Below, one piece after another: positions 1-8,889 of a stretch of DNA of 64,000 bases (the stretch's first letter is position 1; each line of letters begins with the position of its first letter). The position numbers were made by a program, and so were the translations under genes. The stretch is taken from contig NZ_JBDVNC010000036.1 in assembly GCF_039969785.1 (NCBI RefSeq), positions 1 to 64,000 of the forward strand. Direction: 5' to 3'. This DNA is from Shimia sp039969785 (GTDB lineage Bacteria; Pseudomonadota; Alphaproteobacteria; Rhodobacterales; Rhodobacteraceae). Below the pieces are notes generated by a model, which ran no database searches, was not told where the DNA came from, and saw only the letters and a program-made list of their open reading frames with translations.

Positions 1-1
1 A

Positions 2-103
2 ATGGCAATCTTTGAATACATCAACGGCTTCTACAATCCACGCAGAAGGCACTCAGCCCTCGGCTGGAAAAGCCCGGTCGCTTTCGAACGAAAGCTGGCT
101 TAA
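2..103 (+). mobile_element. 3' end of an IS3-family transposase (OrfB)
   Basis: The first 33 codons encode a protein end with EYINGFYNPRRRHSALGWKSP, minus its last residue, followed by VAFERKLA and a stop. The pattern YIxxFYNxxRxHSALGxxSPxxFE is the C-terminal hallmark of the rve integrase domain in IS3-family OrfB transposases. The rest of the gene lies left of the window, so completeness cannot be judged. The reading frame is open to the left edge; the ATG at position 2 is internal. Confidence 0.8.
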
Positions 104-140
104 ACGAGCACTTGGGGCGGAACAAAAGCGGGACAGGTCC
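104..140 (+). mobile_element. probable right end of the IS3-family element
   Basis: The short stretch after the transposase stop ends in AAAGCGGGACAGGTCCA, which has the look of IS3-family terminal repeats. Directly after it the sequence resumes as a fragment of another transposition gene (IstB-like), which places the element boundary near 137-142. The left terminal repeat is outside the window, so the end cannot be proven by pairing. Confidence 0.4.
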
Positions 141-218
141 AATCACGTCAACATCCTTGAGATGAACGGTGAAAGCTACCGCCTCAACCAAAGCCGCGCT
201 CGCCTCGCTGTCACCTGA
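141..218 (+). pseudogene. C-terminal remnant of an IstB-like ATPase (IS21 family)
   Basis: Reading in the frame that stops at 216-218 gives NHVNILEMNGESYRLNQSRA and a short tail. HHxxILEMNGxSYRL is the usual C-terminal signature of IstB, the ATP-binding helper of IS21-type elements. Only about 26 codons remain. The upstream part is interrupted by the IS3-type end, which suggests that an IS3 element inserted into istB. The identification rests on one short motif. Confidence 0.55.
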
Positions 219-366
219 AAATGACCCCCACAGAATTGGCCTGACGGCCAATGCGCCTCGGAACGCGCTTGCTATATGAGAGCCGCACGCTCCAGGGCGC
301 ACACACCAAACTGGCCGACTTTTGCTCCGCCACGGTGGTAGGTTTTTACTCCGCCGTTGACACAAC
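219..366. mobile_element. terminal region of an IS21-type element
   Basis: Downstream of the istB stop lie two imperfect direct repeats, GACTTTTGCTCCGCC (317-331) and GGTTTTTACTCCGCC (341-355), 24 bp apart, followed by a CA dinucleotide end near 364. Multiple short repeats near the tips are characteristic of IS21-family elements, where the transposase binds. The other end is not in the window. Confidence 0.45.
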
Positions 367-450
367 ATGAGCAAAACTCATGGTCCAACATAAGCAGGCT
401 GCAAACTGGTCCGAAAAAACAGGGCTGCTGTTCTTGGGGGGCAGGCCATC

Positions 451-485
451 AGAAAGAACGGGCGAAAACGCGTAACGTTTTGCCC
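451..485 (-). terminator. possible terminator of the TRAP/usp operon
   Basis: On the minus strand, GGGCAAAACG (485-476) pairs with CGTTTTCGCCC (470-460) with one bulged base around a five-base loop, and is followed by a T-rich GTTCTTTCT. It lies about 40 bp beyond the stop of the universal stress protein gene. The T-run is interrupted, so efficiency is uncertain. The remaining sequence from 367 to 527 holds no other recognisable feature. Confidence 0.4.
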
Positions 486-527
486 AAACGATAAAACGGT
501 TCTACAACTGAAAATAGCCGCGGTTGT

Positions 528-959
528 CTAGCGAACAACAAAGACCGAGCATTTCGCGTGCCTTACGACTCGCGCTGCATTTGGTCCTAATAAATAGTCG
601 GCTAAGTCGGAATCGTGCGCACCCACAACGATAAGGCCCGCATTTGTGGCCTCTGCAAGCTTAAGCACTTCCTCATAGACCCGGCCTGTCGCAACAACAT
701 GGCGAACCTTTTTGTTCTGTTCTGCATCGAGCACTTTGGTAACAAGAGCGTTCAAAGCAATTTTCGCATCTTCAACCATCTGGTCGTGATGGTCTTTACT
801 AAAGAAACTGCCGACCTGGCTGATGCCATAATCCGGCAAAACTGCAATCACATCGAGCTGTGCGTCATCCAGTTTCGCCAGACGTGCGGCGGCCTGAATA
901 GTGTTGTTATCTTCATCGCCATTGCTGACGTCTACGGCGCATAAAACAGAGTTACTCAT
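528..959 (-). CDS. universal stress protein (UspA family) of the TRAP operon
   Basis: A 143-residue single-domain UspA-fold protein: it opens SVLCAVDVSNGDEDN (first strand and loop) and ends with VVGAHDSDLADYLLGPNAARVVRHAKCSVFVVR (read as two adjoining parts), the typical C-terminal strand and helix. The ATP-binding pattern G-2x-G-9x-G-S/T is not intact (GAHDSDLADYLLGPNAA), so nucleotide binding may be weak or different. Its ATG overlaps the stop of the TRAP permease gene (ATGA), showing translational coupling. UspA proteins encoded at the end of TRAP operons are known, for example TeaD with the ectoine TRAP transporter TeaABC, where TeaD lowers transport activity. A similar modulating role here is inference. 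Confidence 0.9.
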   Translation of the reverse strand: MSNSVLCAVDVSNGDEDNNTIQAAARLAKLDDAQLDVIAVLPDYGISQVGSFFSKDHHDQMVEDAKIALNALVTKVLDAEQNKKVRHVVATGRVYEEVLKLAEATNAGLIVVGAHDSDLADYLLGPNAARVVRHAKCSVFVVR

Positions 960-3562
960 GCTGGTACTCCTTCTTTCGACATACGGGCACGTTGCAGAAA
1001 GGCGATCAATGCCAGAAAAATCAACGCTGGAATGAAGATCAGCTCTTTGGGCATTTGTTGAGCAGGTGCACTTACCGAAGCGAGTTGCACAGGATCATCG
1101 GCATAAAAATCGAAACTGCTTAGTGTGTCCGCAAAGGGCGACCCGAACGCCGGCTCGTCCATTTTGACCACGCCATCTTCCTCTAACAAAAGCAGACCCG
1201 AGGCGGTCAGCCTTTCATCGCCTGACCCCGCGCTTACAGGCAGAACCAGCGTGGTTTCCTTCGTCACACCTGTATCAAAGTCAGGCCCGGATACAATCAG
1301 CCGTAATTCGGCGCCTTCACTAGCATTTCCAAGAGCAGTTGCAAAACCAGCTGGATCGATCTGCTCAAACGGAGGCTGAATTCGGTCCATGACAAAGTCT
1401 GGTCGGAACAAGGTGAACGCGATCAGGATCAAAGCGACGCTTTCGTACATACGGCTTTTAGTCATGAACCAGCCCATCGTCCCTGCCGTGAACACAAGGA
1501 TCGCAATTGAGGCAGTCACGAAAACCAATATACCCTGAATCCAGGTGACATCAATCAAAAGCAAGTCCGTGTTGAAGATAAACACAAATGGCAACGCCAC
1601 GGTGCGTAGGCTGTAAAAGAAGGCCACAAAACCTGTTTTGATGGCATCGCCACCGGAAACGGCCGCAGCTGCAAAGCTTGCAAGACCCACAGGCGGTGTA
1701 ACATCCGCCATGATACCGAAATAGAACACAAAAAGATGCACGGCGATCAGCGGCACAATCAAGCCCGATTGTGCGCCCAACTCCACTACGACACCCGCCA
1801 TAAGCGAGGACACAACGATATAGTTGGCCGTTGTCGGAAGACCCATGCCAAGGACAAGGGACAAAAGCCCTACCATTACCAGCATCAAAATCAAGTTGCC
1901 CCCAGAAAGGAACTCGACAAGATCAGCCATAACCTGCCCCACGCCAGTCAGCGTTACGGTGCCAACGATGACACCCGCTGTGGCCGTTGCCAGGCCAATA
2001 CCGATCATGTTGCGAGCCCCGTCGATCAGACCTTGGATCAGGTCAGCGACCCCTTGAGTGATCGCTTCAGCCATGTCGCTTTGACCGCGGAAGATCGCCT
2101 TGAGCGGACGCTGTGTTAGCAGAATCGCAAAGAGCAGCATTGTCGCCCAGAATGCAGACAGGCCGGGAGACTTCTGCTCGATCATGAGGAAGTAAACCAG
2201 CACAATGATCGGCAGCAGATAATAGAGGCCGGATTTGTAGATCTCACCCACAACAGGCAGTTCCACTTCTTTGGCATTGGGGTCATCGGGCTCCAAATCA
2301 GGAACAGAGGCCGCAAGCCACAAAAGCACACCATAGGACACGAAGATCAGGACCGACATCACCAGCGCCGAGCTATCGCCGGCGGCGGCAGCAATCCATG
2401 AAACAGGATACTGAACGCCATAACAAAGGCCAGCAAATCCCACGAAGAACGCTGCCATTCCGCCAATCGTCTTGCCCATTGACACAACCCGGTTACCCAG
2501 CGTTGGCATGTTGTTTTTCACCGCTTCCAGATGAACGATATAGACCAAAGCGATGTAAGAGATTGTCGCGGGCAAGAAGGCGTGAGTGATCACCTCGACA
2601 TACGAAATACCCACATATTCAACCATCAGAAATGCTGCGGCACCCATCACGGGCGGCATGATCTGGCCATTTACCGAGGAAGCAACCTCAACTGCGCCAG
2701 CTTTCTCAGAGGAGAACCCAACACGCTTCATCAGGGGAATGGTGAAGGTACCAGTTGTCACCACGTTGGCGATTGAGGAACCAGAGATCAGACCAGTCGC
2801 GGCCGATCCAACAACGGCTGCTTTCGCAGGGCCGCCCTTGAGATGCCCCAGAGCGCCAAATGCCATCTTGATAAAGTAGTTCCCGGCGCCAGCCTTATCG
2901 AGCAGAGCACCGAACAAAACGAACAGGAACACAAATTTGGTTGAGACTCCCAATGCGATCCCAAAGACCCCCTCAGAAGTGATCCACATGTGGCTCATCG
3001 CTTTCTTCAGCGACGCACCTTTCCAGCGGATGACGTCGGGGACCCATTCAGATGAACCAAAGAAAACATAACCCAAAAAGATTGTCGCAATGATCGCCAT
3101 CGCTGGGCCAAGTGCGCGGCGCGCGCCTTCAAACAGGATCAACAGGCCTGCAAGTGCGAACCATTTATCCATGTCATCTGCTAGGCCACCTGCATTGACG
3201 ATCTTCTGATAAAAAATGTACCCGTACAGCGCGGTAAAAACGCCGAATAACCCAAGGAACCAGTCCTGTAAGGGGATGTAATGGCGTGGACTGGACTTCA
3301 AAGCAGGATACGCCATAAACGCGAGAAAGATCGCAAACGCGAGGTGTACCTGACGGGAGTTGTTGATGATATCCCCGGGCAGAACGTAGTTTGCCAGAGG
3401 GGATGCCAAAAGAACCTGAAACAAAGACCAAACAACAGCGACAATCGCCAATAGCGTTCCAACATTGCCCGCAGGGGCGCGCGCGCCAGCGTCGGAGGAT
3501 GCAACCAGATCCTGCAGCTCCTCTTCGCTTAAAGCGCGGTTCTCTGATGATTTATCAGCCAT
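956..3562 (-). CDS. TAXI-type TRAP transporter permease, fused small and large subunits, with DUF3394 tail
   Basis: An 868-residue multi-pass inner-membrane protein. The N-terminal part (about 30-190) holds the 4-helix DctQ-like module. The middle (about 200-680) is the DctM-like module with motifs such as GSAATGLISGSSIANV, VASSVNGQIMPPVMGAAAF and GLPTTANYIV. A C-terminal region (about 690-850) with a soluble segment and a last helix fits DUF3394, often found on these fusions. It would drive Na+- or H+-coupled import of the substrate delivered by the TAXI receptor encoded just upstream. A GGGGGAA ribosome site precedes the ATG. The substrate cannot be read from the sequence; TAXI systems are known for glutamate and 2-oxoglutarate-like acids. 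Confidence 0.93.
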   Translation of the reverse strand: MADKSSENRALSEEELQDLVASSDAGARAPAGNVGTLLAIVAVVWSLFQVLLASPLANYVLPGDIINNSRQVHLAFAIFLAFMAYPALKSSPRHYIPLQDWFLGLFGVFTALYGYIFYQKIVNAGGLADDMDKWFALAGLLILFEGARRALGPAMAIIATIFLGYVFFGSSEWVPDVIRWKGASLKKAMSHMWITSEGVFGIALGVSTKFVFLFVLFGALLDKAGAGNYFIKMAFGALGHLKGGPAKAAVVGSAATGLISGSSIANVVTTGTFTIPLMKRVGFSSEKAGAVEVASSVNGQIMPPVMGAAAFLMVEYVGISYVEVITHAFLPATISYIALVYIVHLEAVKNNMPTLGNRVVSMGKTIGGMAAFFVGFAGLCYGVQYPVSWIAAAAGDSSALVMSVLIFVSYGVLLWLAASVPDLEPDDPNAKEVELPVVGEIYKSGLYYLLPIIVLVYFLMIEQKSPGLSAFWATMLLFAILLTQRPLKAIFRGQSDMAEAITQGVADLIQGLIDGARNMIGIGLATATAGVIVGTVTLTGVGQVMADLVEFLSGGNLILMLVMVGLLSLVLGMGLPTTANYIVVSSLMAGVVVELGAQSGLIVPLIAVHLFVFYFGIMADVTPPVGLASFAAAAVSGGDAIKTGFVAFFYSLRTVALPFVFIFNTDLLLIDVTWIQGILVFVTASIAILVFTAGTMGWFMTKSRMYESVALILIAFTLFRPDFVMDRIQPPFEQIDPAGFATALGNASEGAELRLIVSGPDFDTGVTKETTLVLPVSAGSGDERLTASGLLLLEEDGVVKMDEPAFGSPFADTLSSFDFYADDPVQLASVSAPAQQMPKELIFIPALIFLALIAFLQRARMSKEGVPA

Positions 3563-3597
3563 GTTTCAATTCCCCCTGAGTCGCGGCTTAAGCCACT

Positions 3598-3645
3598 TTT
3601 TTTCATTGTCTTGAAACGGAGGGCCGCAAAACGCCCCTCCGAAGA
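3598..3645 (-). other. intergenic hairpin between receptor and permease genes
   Basis: Transcribed on the minus strand, this gap forms GGAGGGGCGTTTTGCGGCCCTCC, with GGAGGG pairing to CCCTCC. No run of T follows, so full termination is unlikely. Hairpins at this place in transporter operons commonly stabilise the upstream binding-protein message so that it exceeds the permease message. That function is inference. Confidence 0.35.
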
Positions 3646-3655
3646 ATCCGTCCAA

Positions 3656-4627
3656 TTACTCGATCAGACCTTTTTCTTTGTAATATTTAGCAGCGCCTGG
3701 ATGCAGGGGTGCGGACAAACCAGCCGTTGCCATCTCTTTGGGGTCAAGATTGGCGAATGCTGGGTGCAGCTTTTTAAAGTCTTCGATGTTTTCCATCACT
3801 GAAGACACAACTGCATATACAGCGTCGTCAGACACGTCTGCCGATGTGACGAAAGTTGCACCTACACCAAAAGTTGCTGTGTCGGCATCATTGCCACGGT
3901 ACATGCCACCGGGGATGGTTGCTGTACGATAGAAGGAATTGTCTGAAACCAGACCTGCAACGGCGTCACCATCCACAGTGACCAGAACGGAGTCACATGC
4001 TGTCGTTGCTTCCTGAATCGAACCAGAAGGGTGACCCACGGTATAAACCATCGCATCAATCTGATTGTCGCACAGCGCAGCAGATTGTTCAGCTGCTTTC
4101 AGCTCTGTTGCCAGAGCGAAATCGTCCTTGGTCCAGCCTTTTGCCTCCAGCAGAACTTCCATTGTTCCGCGTTGACCGGAACCCGGGTTGCCAATGTTCA
4201 CGCGCTTTCCTTTGAGATCATCAAAGGATGTCACGCCGGCGTCCGCGCGTGCAACAACTGTAAAGGGCTCTGGGTGCACCGAGAAAACAGCGCGCAGGCC
4301 TTCGAACTTGCCAGCATCGGCGAATTTCGATGTGCCGTTATAAGCGTGGTACTGCCAATCAGATTGAGCAACACCAAATTCCAACTCGCCTTCGCGGATT
4401 GTGTTAATGTTGTATACCGAGCCGCCCGTTGATTCCACAGAGCAACGGATGCCGTGCTCTTTTCGGCCTTTGTTGACCAAACGGCAAATCGCGCCGCCGG
4501 TCGGATAGTAAACACCTGTCACGCCGCCAGTACCGATCGTGATGAATTCTTCGGCTATTGCAGCAGGCGCTGCCATCGACAGCGAAATCGCCGCCAATGC
4601 GGAAAATGTGAATTTATTTTTTGACAT
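3656..4627 (-). CDS. TAXI family TRAP transporter solute receptor
   Basis: A 323-residue periplasmic binding protein. The start is set at the ATG preceded by GGGAG; the open frame runs 34 codons further upstream but without a signal sequence. A Sec signal peptide (about 1-25, ending APAAIAEE) precedes ITIGTGGVTGVYYPTGGAIC, the TAXI N-terminal signature, then SVESTGGSVYNINTIREGE and GVAQSDW, typical ligand-site segments. It captures the substrate for the fused permease encoded next. The two-component system 1.6 kb away on the other strand could control it. The ligand is unknown. Confidence 0.95.
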   Translation of the reverse strand: MSKNKFTFSALAAISLSMAAPAAIAEEFITIGTGGVTGVYYPTGGAICRLVNKGRKEHGIRCSVESTGGSVYNINTIREGELEFGVAQSDWQYHAYNGTSKFADAGKFEGLRAVFSVHPEPFTVVARADAGVTSFDDLKGKRVNIGNPGSGQRGTMEVLLEAKGWTKDDFALATELKAAEQSAALCDNQIDAMVYTVGHPSGSIQEATTACDSVLVTVDGDAVAGLVSDNSFYRTATIPGGMYRGNDADTATFGVGATFVTSADVSDDAVYAVVSSVMENIEDFKKLHPAFANLDPKEMATAGLSAPLHPGAAKYYKEKGLIE

Positions 4628-4849
4628 GTTTTTCTCCCAGTCCTTTTTTATTCGTCCTGACGCACTATTTTGACAAACAGCAAAGCTTACGTGCAAACGC
4701 ACTGGCGCGAGGCTCTCTCGGATTTTCAACCCAAGACGGATAGCAAGGTCTCAGCAAGTCGAGGCCGAGTCTATGCGCGTAACTGCCTATGGCAAGAATC
4801 GCCTAGGCATGGGATGTTGAGACGACCTCATTGTGGAAATTGAACGATA

Positions 4850-6183
4850 TCGCGGGTTTTCCCTAGAAACTCCAGTGGCTTGCCGCCTGAGTGAGCGCAC
4901 GGCTCCGGGGAGTATTTGCTTAATTCAGGAGGCAAAAAATACCTTGATGGATCGGGCCGTGCAGCTGTTTCTTGTTTGAGGCATGGCGACAAAGATGTCA
5001 TTGAAGCTATCAAATCTCAGCTTGATTCGATGGCTTATGCGCACAACAGCTTCTTGACGTCCAAGCCAGCGGAGCAGTTGGCAGACTTGCTTGTGGAGCA
5101 CGCTTCCGGCGGGCTTGATCGTGTTTATTTCGTTTCTGGCGGATCAGAAGCAATCGAAGCTTCCTTGAAACTGGCGCGGCAGTATTACCTTGAAATTGGG
5201 CAACCGGATCGACACAAAATCATCGCCCGCCGACAAAGCTATCACGGCAATACGCTGGGTGCGCTTGCAGTGGGTGGGAACGAATGGCGCCGCGCGCAGT
5301 TTGCGCCGTTTCTGGTGGATGTAAGCCACATTGCGTCCTTGTTGCGCCTACCGCAGTCAAAACGCCGACGAAACTAGTCTCGACTACGGCTTGTGCATGC
5401 CAAATGAGCTTGAAGCAGAAATTCTGAGGCTTGGACCTGATCAAGTTATGTGTTTCGTCGCGGAACCGGTTGTGGGCGCGACATTAGGCGCTGTTCCCGC
5501 TGTCGACGGCTATTCTGCGCGCATTCGCGAAATCTGTGATCGATACGGCGTTCTATTCATTCTCGATGAAGTTAGTGCGTGGAATGGGTCGCACCGGGGC
5601 GCTTTTTTGCTTTTGATCAGAGGCGGATTTCCCCTGACATCTGCACGACAGCTAAATGTTTGGGAGGTGGGTATCAGCCTATCGGCGCGATGATGTGCAG
5701 CAAAGCAATCTATGAAGTAATAGCAGACGGGTCAGGCTATTTTCAGAACGGCCATACCTACCTAGGCCATCCTACAGCCTGTGCCGCCGGTCTTGCAGTT
5801 GTTCAAAATGGTGTCAGGTCTGGTCCAAACTGCATAAGTCAAGGGCGCGTACTTGCGCCATAGTCTGAACGAACGCCTCGGTCAGCATCCGAATGTTGGT
5901 GACATTCGCGGTCGTGGCCTTTTTATGGGTGTTGAATTTGTGCAAGATCGTGAAAGCAAAGCCTGCCTTGATCCGTCACTAAAATTCCATGCTCATCTCA
6001 AAAAAGATTGCCCTTGACGAAGGCTTGATTTGCTATCCAATGGGTGGAACTATTGATGGGAAACACGGCGATCACGTGTTGCTTGCGCCGCCATATATAT
6101 GTGAACCTGAACACTTGGATGAATTAGTCGATAAATTAGGAACAGCCTTTGAAAAGGCGTTGCGAAATGTTGACCTGCAGTAA
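4850..6183 (+). pseudogene. frameshifted class III (PLP) aminotransferase
   Basis: Pieces of one aspartate-aminotransferase-family (class III) protein appear in order but in changing frames: KKYLDGSGRAAVSCLRHGDK, YFVSGGSEAIEASLKLARQ, RQSYHGNTLGALAVGG (4916-5330); EAEILRLGPDQVMCFVAEPV and GVLFILDEV (about 5331-5575); CLGGGYQPIGAMMCSKAIYE and NGHTYLGHPTACAAGLA (about 5580-5815); then VGDIRGRGLFMGVEFVQDRE and a C-terminal part to 6183. At least four frame changes and an in-frame stop upstream of 4895 exclude a functional product. The motif GGGYQPIG replaces the usual lysine segment. It sits between a transporter and a two-component system, so it may once have acted on the imported substrate. Confidence 0.85.
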
Positions 6184-6215
6184 CAATGCAGACAGCTTTT
6201 TAGGGTGAAAGTGTC

Positions 6216-8156
6216 ATGAAGCTATCACTCGGCATGGTTCTTGCACTTAGCTTGGCCGGGCTGCAATTCCTGGCCATCCTGATCGTTGTTTCAACATCTT
6301 ATATCACATCTGAAAAAGCGATGCTTCAACATGCCCGTGACAGACTGGCGGAAGCAGGCACAAATGCGAGCGAGAATTCCAAGGGGTTTCTAACGTCCGC
6401 GCGCGACGCCGCAATGCTTTCCAGTCGGGTTTTAGAAAGCGGTGTTATCGATGTTGATGACTTCGATGAGCTGGAAAAATTTCTCTATCAGCACCTGCAA
6501 ACAGTGTCTCAAATTGCTGGCATTTATTTCGGCGATGAAACCGGCAACTTTGCATATGTTATGCGCTCCAACGGGCCCGGCCCGTTTCGAACGAAAATCA
6601 TTCGCCCACTTGATGCCGCCCCTGCCGCTAGGTTTACTTGGCGCGAGAAAGATTTTTCTGTTGTCGCGACCGAAGCCGATCCAGCGGACACTTTCGATCC
6701 TCGAACACGGCCTTGGTACAAATCCGCGAAACATGAAGGGGCCACCGTTTGGACAGAACCATACGTCTTTTTTTCATCACGTCAGCTTGGAATAACCGTT
6801 GCTGTTCCGGTCTACGAAAAAGGGGCCTTCAAGGGCGTAATTGGGGTAGATATTGAAATATCGACGATATCAAATTTCTTAGCGAATTTGGCGCTGAGCA
6901 ATCGTGGTTCTGCTCTCATTTTGGATGAAAATGGCAGGGTCATCGCTCATCCAGACATAGGCCAGATAATCGAGGGTGACGGGAATGATGCTCTGAACCT
7001 TATTGGTATCGAAGACATCGATGATCCGGTGGCTCAAGCTGCCTTCAAGCAGTTTAACGCAACTGGTATGATCAAGATTGAACAGGAATACCAATCTGAA
7101 TTCAAATACGGCAAAGATGAATATGTTTCTTACCTGAAGCCTTTGGCTGGGATTAACTTGCCGTGGACCATCGCCGTTTTCGCCCCTGAAAGGGACTTCA
7201 CTCAGAGCATTATAGACAACCGCATGCGCAATATTTGGCTTGCAGCAGCTATTTCGTTTGCGGTTGGTCTTGCAGGCCTGGCGTTGGCAGACCTTATTCT
7301 CAGACCCGTCCGGGCATTTGCGGTTCGCACAGCACTTGTTTCGCAAGGTGAAGTGTCTGCGGCGTCCCCATTGCCAGAGACGTACAAAGAACTCGAACAG
7401 GCCAACGAAACGTTGATCTACGAGATTGCGCAACGTCGCGAAGCCGACGCGCGTATTCTCGAACTCAATCGAGATATGTCTCACTTTGCACGCGTTAATT
7501 TAATGGGCCAAATGGCAACCGGATTGGCGCATGAACTCAGTCAGCCATTGACCGCGATATCACAAAACGTCGACGCCGCGATAACAATTGCAAAACAAGA
7601 AAAAGGCGCAGATCCCGATTTGCTGAATATCCTGAATGAGCTTGATGAGCAGGCGCATCTGGGCGGCGACATATTGCATGCGTTGCGCGGCTTTGTCCGA
7701 AAAGACCAGGGTAAGATAGTCCCGTTCGATGTTAATGAGTTAGCCAAGCAAACTGAGAACCTTCTGCATCACGAGGCTTTGTCGCAAGGGGTTTCTCTGC
7801 GCTTTAATGTAAAAAATATGCCTCTTGTTGTCGGAAACCGAATCCAGATTGCGCAGGTGATTATGAACTTGGTCCGCAACGCGATTGAAGCGATGGCGGA
7901 GGCCAACAGCCCGCGAAGGGAAGTTGCAATCATTGCATGGCAGAAGTCAAATCACGTAGAGATTTGGGTGCAAGACACGGGACCGGGCATTGCTCCTGGC
8001 GTCACTCTGTTCAAGCAGTTTGAGACAAGTAAAATGGAAGGCATGGGCCTTGGCCTTTCAATCTGCCGAACCATTGCTGAAACAAACGGCGGACGTCTTT
8101 GGTTTGATGCGGATTACCACGAGGGAGCAAGGTTTTGTCTGACCGTTCCGTCTTGA
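6216..8156 (+). CDS. Cache-domain sensor histidine kinase
   Basis: A 646-residue membrane sensor. Helix 1 (about 7-29) and helix 2 (about 339-361) bracket a periplasmic double-Cache region containing DPRTRPWYKSA and the strand VFFSSRQLGITVAVPVY, both typical of dCache_1 ligand sensors. The cytoplasmic part has the H-box GLAHELSQPLTAI with phosphoacceptor His439, the N-box QVIMNLVRNAIEAM, DTGPGIAPG, and LGLSICRTIAE. No HAMP motif is evident; a short linker with coiled-coil character (EQANETLIYEIAQRREAD) joins helix 2 to the kinase. It probably phosphorylates the response regulator encoded 64 bp downstream. Given the neighbouring TAXI system, sensing its substrate is a reasonable inference. Confidence 0.93.
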   Translation: MKLSLGMVLALSLAGLQFLAILIVVSTSYITSEKAMLQHARDRLAEAGTNASENSKGFLTSARDAAMLSSRVLESGVIDVDDFDELEKFLYQHLQTVSQIAGIYFGDETGNFAYVMRSNGPGPFRTKIIRPLDAAPAARFTWREKDFSVVATEADPADTFDPRTRPWYKSAKHEGATVWTEPYVFFSSRQLGITVAVPVYEKGAFKGVIGVDIEISTISNFLANLALSNRGSALILDENGRVIAHPDIGQIIEGDGNDALNLIGIEDIDDPVAQAAFKQFNATGMIKIEQEYQSEFKYGKDEYVSYLKPLAGINLPWTIAVFAPERDFTQSIIDNRMRNIWLAAAISFAVGLAGLALADLILRPVRAFAVRTALVSQGEVSAASPLPETYKELEQANETLIYEIAQRREADARILELNRDMSHFARVNLMGQMATGLAHELSQPLTAISQNVDAAITIAKQEKGADPDLLNILNELDEQAHLGGDILHALRGFVRKDQGKIVPFDVNELAKQTENLLHHEALSQGVSLRFNVKNMPLVVGNRIQIAQVIMNLVRNAIEAMAEANSPRREVAIIAWQKSNHVEIWVQDTGPGIAPGVTLFKQFETSKMEGMGLGLSICRTIAETNGGRLWFDADYHEGARFCLTVPS

Positions 8157-8220
8157 AAAACGCTCCACTTTTTGGGATCAAGGCTTTTGGTGACACTTCA
8201 GAAGTGAGATTGGCTCAAAA

Positions 8221-8889
8221 ATGACAATGTGTCGTGACGGGTACTCAACTGTGTTTCTTGTCGACGACGACGACCGTATTCGAACCAGCCTTTCACGTGC
8301 TTTGGACAAACGCGGGTATTCAGTGGAGAGCTTTTCGTCGGCCGAAGCCTTCCTGGAGGCATTCGATCCGAACCGGCCGGGCTGCCTGATCTTGGATTAC
8401 GGCATGCCCGAGTTGAACGGGCTGGATCTCCAGAAGTACCTTGCACAGGTAAAAATCTCGATCCCAATTGTGTTTATATCCGGACAAGGCGGGGTGCCTG
8501 AATCTGTACAAGCAATGAAGGCCGGCGCGATAGATTTTCTTGAGAAGCCGTTTCGTCAAAGAGACCTAGTTGCCTGTATCGAGACGGCCTTCGCACGTGA
8601 TCTGGAAACGAGAAGTGCTGATGAGAATACAAAGATAGCAAGGACCAAATTTGATCGCTTGACTGCGCGCGAAAAAGAAATCGCTTTATTTATGATAACG
8701 CATCCGTCGACTACGTCTAGCAAAGAGGTGGGTCGCGAATTGGATATTAGCCCAAGAACAGTAGACCATCATCGTGCGCGGATTCTGGAAAAAATGTCGA
8801 TTGGATCAGTTGCGGAACTGATTGACCTTTCGGGCTCAACAGCGCTTTTAGAGAGCGATGATTTAGGCGACATTGATCCGTTGAATTGA
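8221..8889 (+). CDS. FixJ/NarL-type response regulator
   Basis: A 222-residue regulator: receiver domain (about 10-125) with acidic residues Asp15-Asp17, phosphoacceptor Asp59 in CLILDYGMPELNG, and Lys109 in FLEKPF; then a LuxR-type helix-turn-helix (about 145-205) with LTAREKEIALFM, KEVGRELDISPRTVDHHRARI and MSIGSVAEL. It is the partner of the upstream Cache kinase and probably regulates transcription of the TAXI TRAP operon. An in-frame ATG two codons later is an equally possible start. Confidence 0.93.
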   Translation: MTMCRDGYSTVFLVDDDDRIRTSLSRALDKRGYSVESFSSAEAFLEAFDPNRPGCLILDYGMPELNGLDLQKYLAQVKISIPIVFISGQGGVPESVQAMKAGAIDFLEKPFRQRDLVACIETAFARDLETRSADENTKIARTKFDRLTAREKEIALFMITHPSTTSSKEVGRELDISPRTVDHHRARILEKMSIGSVAELIDLSGSTALLESDDLGDIDPLN

